Of a stretch of 64,000 nt of DNA, positions 63,479 through 64,000 are shown in pieces. The DNA lies in the NCBI GenBank assembly GCA_026391715.1, contig JAPLDO010000233.1:17033-81032 (forward strand), in the 5' to 3' direction. A program made the position numbers and the translations under genes. Positions within the stretch are counted from its first letter, which is position 1; every line of letters starts with the position of its first letter. This DNA comes from Bacteroidota bacterium. GTDB taxonomy: Bacteria; Bacteroidota; Bacteroidia; Bacteroidales; FEN-979. A model generated the notes under the pieces. It had not been told where the DNA came from and ran no database searches. It saw only the letters and a program-made list of their open reading frames with translations.

Positions 63479-63497
63479 CTTTTCGGAGTGGTCTCAA
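63478..63497 (+). repeat. Solo terminal repeat (copy G) after the Wzy-like gene
   Basis: ACTTTTCGGAGTGGTCTCAA directly overlaps the stop of the Wzy-like gene by one base. Only this right end is present, no palindrome or left end. It agrees with the right end of copy F including a few bases of flank (TCAAC-TTGAT). Confidence 0.65.
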
Positions 63498-63506
63498 CTT
63501 TGATTA

Positions 63507-63710
63507 TCAGATTTCAGATGCTTCAAGTTGGAAAATTTCTTCAACGATTTTATTAAAAACGCGCGCAATTTTCAAGGCTAATATCGTAGATGGTACGTAT
63601 TTGCCGTTTTCTATCGCGTGAATTGATTGCCGGCTGACGCTAACTCTTTGCGCCAGTTCTTCCTGTGTGATATTTAAAATCGCCCGTTCTACCCGGATGT
63701 TATTTTTCAT
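63507..63710 (-). CDS. Small XRE-family regulator
   Basis: I start at 63710 (MKNNIRVERAILNITQEELA) instead of 63761, since the longer form adds residues outside the fold. 67 residues, all helix-turn-helix (TQEELAQRVSVSRQSIHAIE, NGKYVPSTILALKIARVF). The size matches stand-alone Xre regulators of the YozG/HTH_3 type often co-transcribed with a small membrane protein. It overlaps the membrane-protein gene upstream by 11 bp, so the two are one unit. Confidence 0.82.
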   Translation of the reverse strand: MKNNIRVERAILNITQEELAQRVSVSRQSIHAIENGKYVPSTILALKIARVFNKIVEEIFQLEASEI

Positions 63711-64000
63711 TTCCCTGGATTTTTTTCGACAGAAACAGAACATAATGAAAACGAATGACAAAAAGGATTAATGTGGTGACCATATTATACTCCATGACAA
63801 CCAAAAAATCCGTTCCCCAAATTGCAATTATCGCAAAGATCAAAAGAATAAAGTTGACGCATGTTGCCCAAACCAGCGATTCAAGCCTGATTTTCATGAT
63901 ATATTCATCTTCGACTTTTAACCGGGAGAATGCTACAAACAAGCAACCGATAATAAGAAGAATTCCGATAATATCCGGCTGGATATCGGTTTCATGCAAT
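63700..64000 (-). CDS. Small membrane protein, partial, partner of the XRE regulator
   Basis: The frame is open to the right edge of the window; 99 codons from a TTG at 63999 are visible but the true start is probably outside. Three or four hydrophobic segments (DIIGILLIIGCLFVAFSRL, LVWATCVNFILLIFAIIAIW, VVMEYNMVTTLILFVIRFH). This pairing of a membrane protein with a small XRE regulator is common in Bacteroidetes and Firmicutes; the protein may control the regulator's activity. Function unknown. Confidence 0.65.
   Translation of the reverse strand, partial: LHETDIQPDIIGILLIIGCLFVAFSRLKVEDEYIMKIRLESLVWATCVNFILLIFAIIAIWGTDFLVVMEYNMVTTLILFVIRFHYVLFLSKKIQGNEK

Overview
The window looks like a chromosomal segment from an environmental Bacteroidetes bacterium, probably Bacteroidales-like. 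The basis is two SusC/SusD pairs, several secreted proteins ending in type IX secretion (T9SS) type A sorting domains with a YPNP motif, many copies of the Bacteroidetes -7 promoter element TAnnTTTG, and AT-rich spacers. I saw no rRNA, tRNA or CRISPR array.

Layout. 1-4.2 kb is an accessory block, all on the minus strand: a BRO-N/Fic fusion cut by the window edge, an orphan T9SS sorting domain, a HigBA-type toxin-antitoxin pair whose toxin carries an in-frame stop, and a restriction-methylation pair. Imperfect inverted repeats follow three of these units, an arrangement reminiscent of integron gene cassettes. 4.3-12.9 kb is a polysaccharide utilisation locus (PUL): PKD-domain surface lipoprotein, GH16 glucanase, SusC and SusD on minus, with a divergent Nudix-type regulator and a palindromic candidate operator between them. 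12.9-16.8 kb holds a surface-antigen-like barrel and a large T9SS protein. 17.4-22.6 kb holds a YD-repeat-like secreted protein, a FIST sensor, a hybrid histidine kinase and a GH144-like glucanase. 22.9-28.7 kb holds a YgeY-like hydrolase, a threonine-synthase-like PLP enzyme and an XdhD-like molybdenum hydroxylase. 28.8-33.6 kb is an overlapping three-gene kinase operon on minus.

34.2-48.2 kb is a second PUL: GH30, SusC, SusD, a LamG lipoprotein, a multi-module T9SS binding protein, a GH144-like lipoprotein and a GH3 beta-glucosidase. Together the two loci suggest a beta-glucan specialist (GH16 on beta-1,3; GH30 on beta-1,6; GH144 plus GH3 on beta-1,2 linkages), but linkage specificity is inference. 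48.2-51.7 kb is an acyl-CoA operon (crotonase, 3-hydroxyacyl-CoA dehydrogenase, thiolase). 52-58.2 kb holds an outer-membrane barrel, a WbuC-like cupin with a broken partial copy, and a glycogen branching enzyme overlapping a T9SS protein with starch-binding-like modules. 58.6-63.5 kb holds a BACON-repeat T9SS protein, paralogous to the one at 14.5 kb, and an O-antigen-ligase-like protein. The right edge carries a small XRE regulator and a membrane protein.

The most striking non-coding signal is a family of non-coding MITE-like elements (about 155 bp, terminal repeats close to TGAGCCCACTCCGAAAAGT, central 30-bp palindrome). It occurs complete or partial at seven places, always between genes. 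Two copies are larger composites with a GC-rich module, and both sit directly upstream of the two paralogous T9SS genes. A second, unrelated hairpin element with 30-bp terminal inverted repeats lies at 14.2-14.4 kb.
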